Shown here: piece after piece, positions 4,793 through 5,292 of the stretch
Layout: each line of letters begins with the position of its first letter
How positions within the stretch are numbered: the stretch's first letter is position 1
Assembly (NCBI GenBank): GCA_003526065.1
Contig: DQBD01000243.1
Span: 1-5,292 of the forward strand
Source of the DNA: Gammaproteobacteria bacterium
GTDB taxonomy: Bacteria > Pseudomonadota > Gammaproteobacteria > Immundisolibacterales > Immundisolibacteraceae
Length of the DNA stretch: 5,292 nt
Reading direction: 5' to 3'
The notes under the pieces: generated by a model
Databases searched by the model: none
Told to the model about the DNA's origin: nothing
The model's input: the letters and a program-made list of their open reading frames with translations, nothing else
Position numbers and translations under genes: made by a program

Positions 4793-5292
4793 ATGGTCCG
4801 CGATTGTCTGGTTCTGGCGCCGCCGCCGGCGGACGTCTGTCCCGCGCCGGTTGATCTGTTGCATTTTCTTGGCTACCACACCGTCACCGACGGTGAGTTG
4901 GACGAGTGGCCCGACGACGCGCCGCCATTGGCGCTGATGCTGTTTCAGACCGGTTCGCGCGAGGAGGCCATGGCGCTGCTCGCGCGCTGTCGTGCCCGTT
5001 GGCCGCGCACGGTGGCCGTGCTGGCGGTGCCGGACGGCGAGAAGGCCGGTGCGGACTGGCAGACCGCGCTCGGTCGGGCACTCATCGGCACGGTGACGCT
5101 GCCGCTGCAATACGACAGCCTGAGCGCCGCGCTCGACCGGGCGCGTTTCGTGCGCGAGCGGGCGGGCAGTCGCCACAACGCCAGCCTCGTGTACCGACTG
5201 GTTGGTCACGGGCACGCCATGGAGCGTGTCAATTACCTGATCGAGCGCGTGGCCCGCACCGACTCCAACGTGCTCGTGCTCGGCGAGTCCGG
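4793..5292 (+). CDS. fleQ: FleQ-type sigma-54 activator, N-terminal 166 codons (3' end outside window)
   Basis: FleQ is the master activator of flagellar genes in polar-flagellated gammaproteobacteria, working with sigma-54 and, in Pseudomonas, binding cyclic-di-GMP. The frame is open to the window edge. Residues about 3-118 are a degenerate receiver-like (FleQ) domain: the first strand CLVLA is followed by PPPAD instead of an acidic pair, the third strand LALMLF ends without Asp, and the fifth-strand Lys is missing (LPLQ). The AAA+ domain begins with LVGHGHAMERVNYLIERVARTDSNVLVLGESG, ending in the first residues of Walker A (GESG). The ATG at 4793 gives MVRDCLVLA, aligning with known FleQ starts; AGGGA (4778-4782) is ten bases upstream. 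An in-frame ATG at 4754 would add 13 residues and is less likely. The sigma-54 contact loop, Walker B and DNA-binding helix-turn-helix lie beyond the window. Confidence 0.9.
   Translation, partial: MVRDCLVLAPPPADVCPAPVDLLHFLGYHTVTDGELDEWPDDAPPLALMLFQTGSREEAMALLARCRARWPRTVAVLAVPDGEKAGADWQTALGRALIGTVTLPLQYDSLSAALDRARFVRERAGSRHNASLVYRLVGHGHAMERVNYLIERVARTDSNVLVLGES

Noticed and set aside
3538..4794. A 418-codon open frame on the - strand across fliS, the fliT-like gene and the PilZ-like gene
   Set aside because: It lies antisense to genes with clear family features, its product is rich in Arg, His and Gln with no recognisable domain, and GC-rich coding DNA often leaves such frames open.

Overview
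The window is a GC-rich stretch of a flagellar late-gene cluster. All six recognisable genes lie on the + strand in the order fliC (5'-truncated by the window edge), flaG, fliD, fliS, fliT-like, a PilZ-like gene, and fleQ (3'-truncated by the window edge). This layout, together with a FleQ-type master regulator next to a divergent PilZ protein, points to a polar-flagellated gammaproteobacterium. The GC content and the PilZ neighbour make Xanthomonadales (Xanthomonas/Rhodanobacter/Dyella-like) a reasonable guess, but this is not proven from sequence alone.

Left part (1-1434): the last 424 residues of flagellin, followed by a strong GC-rich stem-loop (about 1311-1346) that probably terminates the abundant fliC transcript, and then a short flaG leader. 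Middle (1435-3954): four tightly packed genes for filament assembly. flaG and fliD are 10 bp apart, fliD and fliS are 36 bp apart (with a perfect sigma-28 -10 octamer lying across the end of fliD), and fliS overlaps the fliT-like gene by a GTGA junction. They encode a filament-length-related protein, the cap, the flagellin chaperone and a putative cap/regulator chaperone.

Right part (3955-5292): a 78-bp gap, then a 183-aa protein that looks like a non-canonical PilZ protein with a leucine-zipper helix. A 208-bp intergenic region follows. It is unusually rich in structure: a nested inverted repeat or possible terminator, three CACGTG palindromes, a good sigma-70 promoter candidate and a 13-bp palindrome. 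Finally comes the first 166 codons of a FleQ-family sigma-54 activator, which runs off the window at its Walker A motif.

Taken together the window links filament building (FliC, FlaG, FliD), the export chaperones that serve it (FliS, FliT) and a regulatory pair (PilZ-like and FleQ) probably tied to cyclic-di-GMP control. I see no mobile element, tRNA, rRNA, CRISPR array or clearly new multi-gene system. The points most worth a second look are in the PilZ-fleQ intergenic region, the degenerate PilZ protein and the altered FleQ motif ahead of its AAA+ domain.
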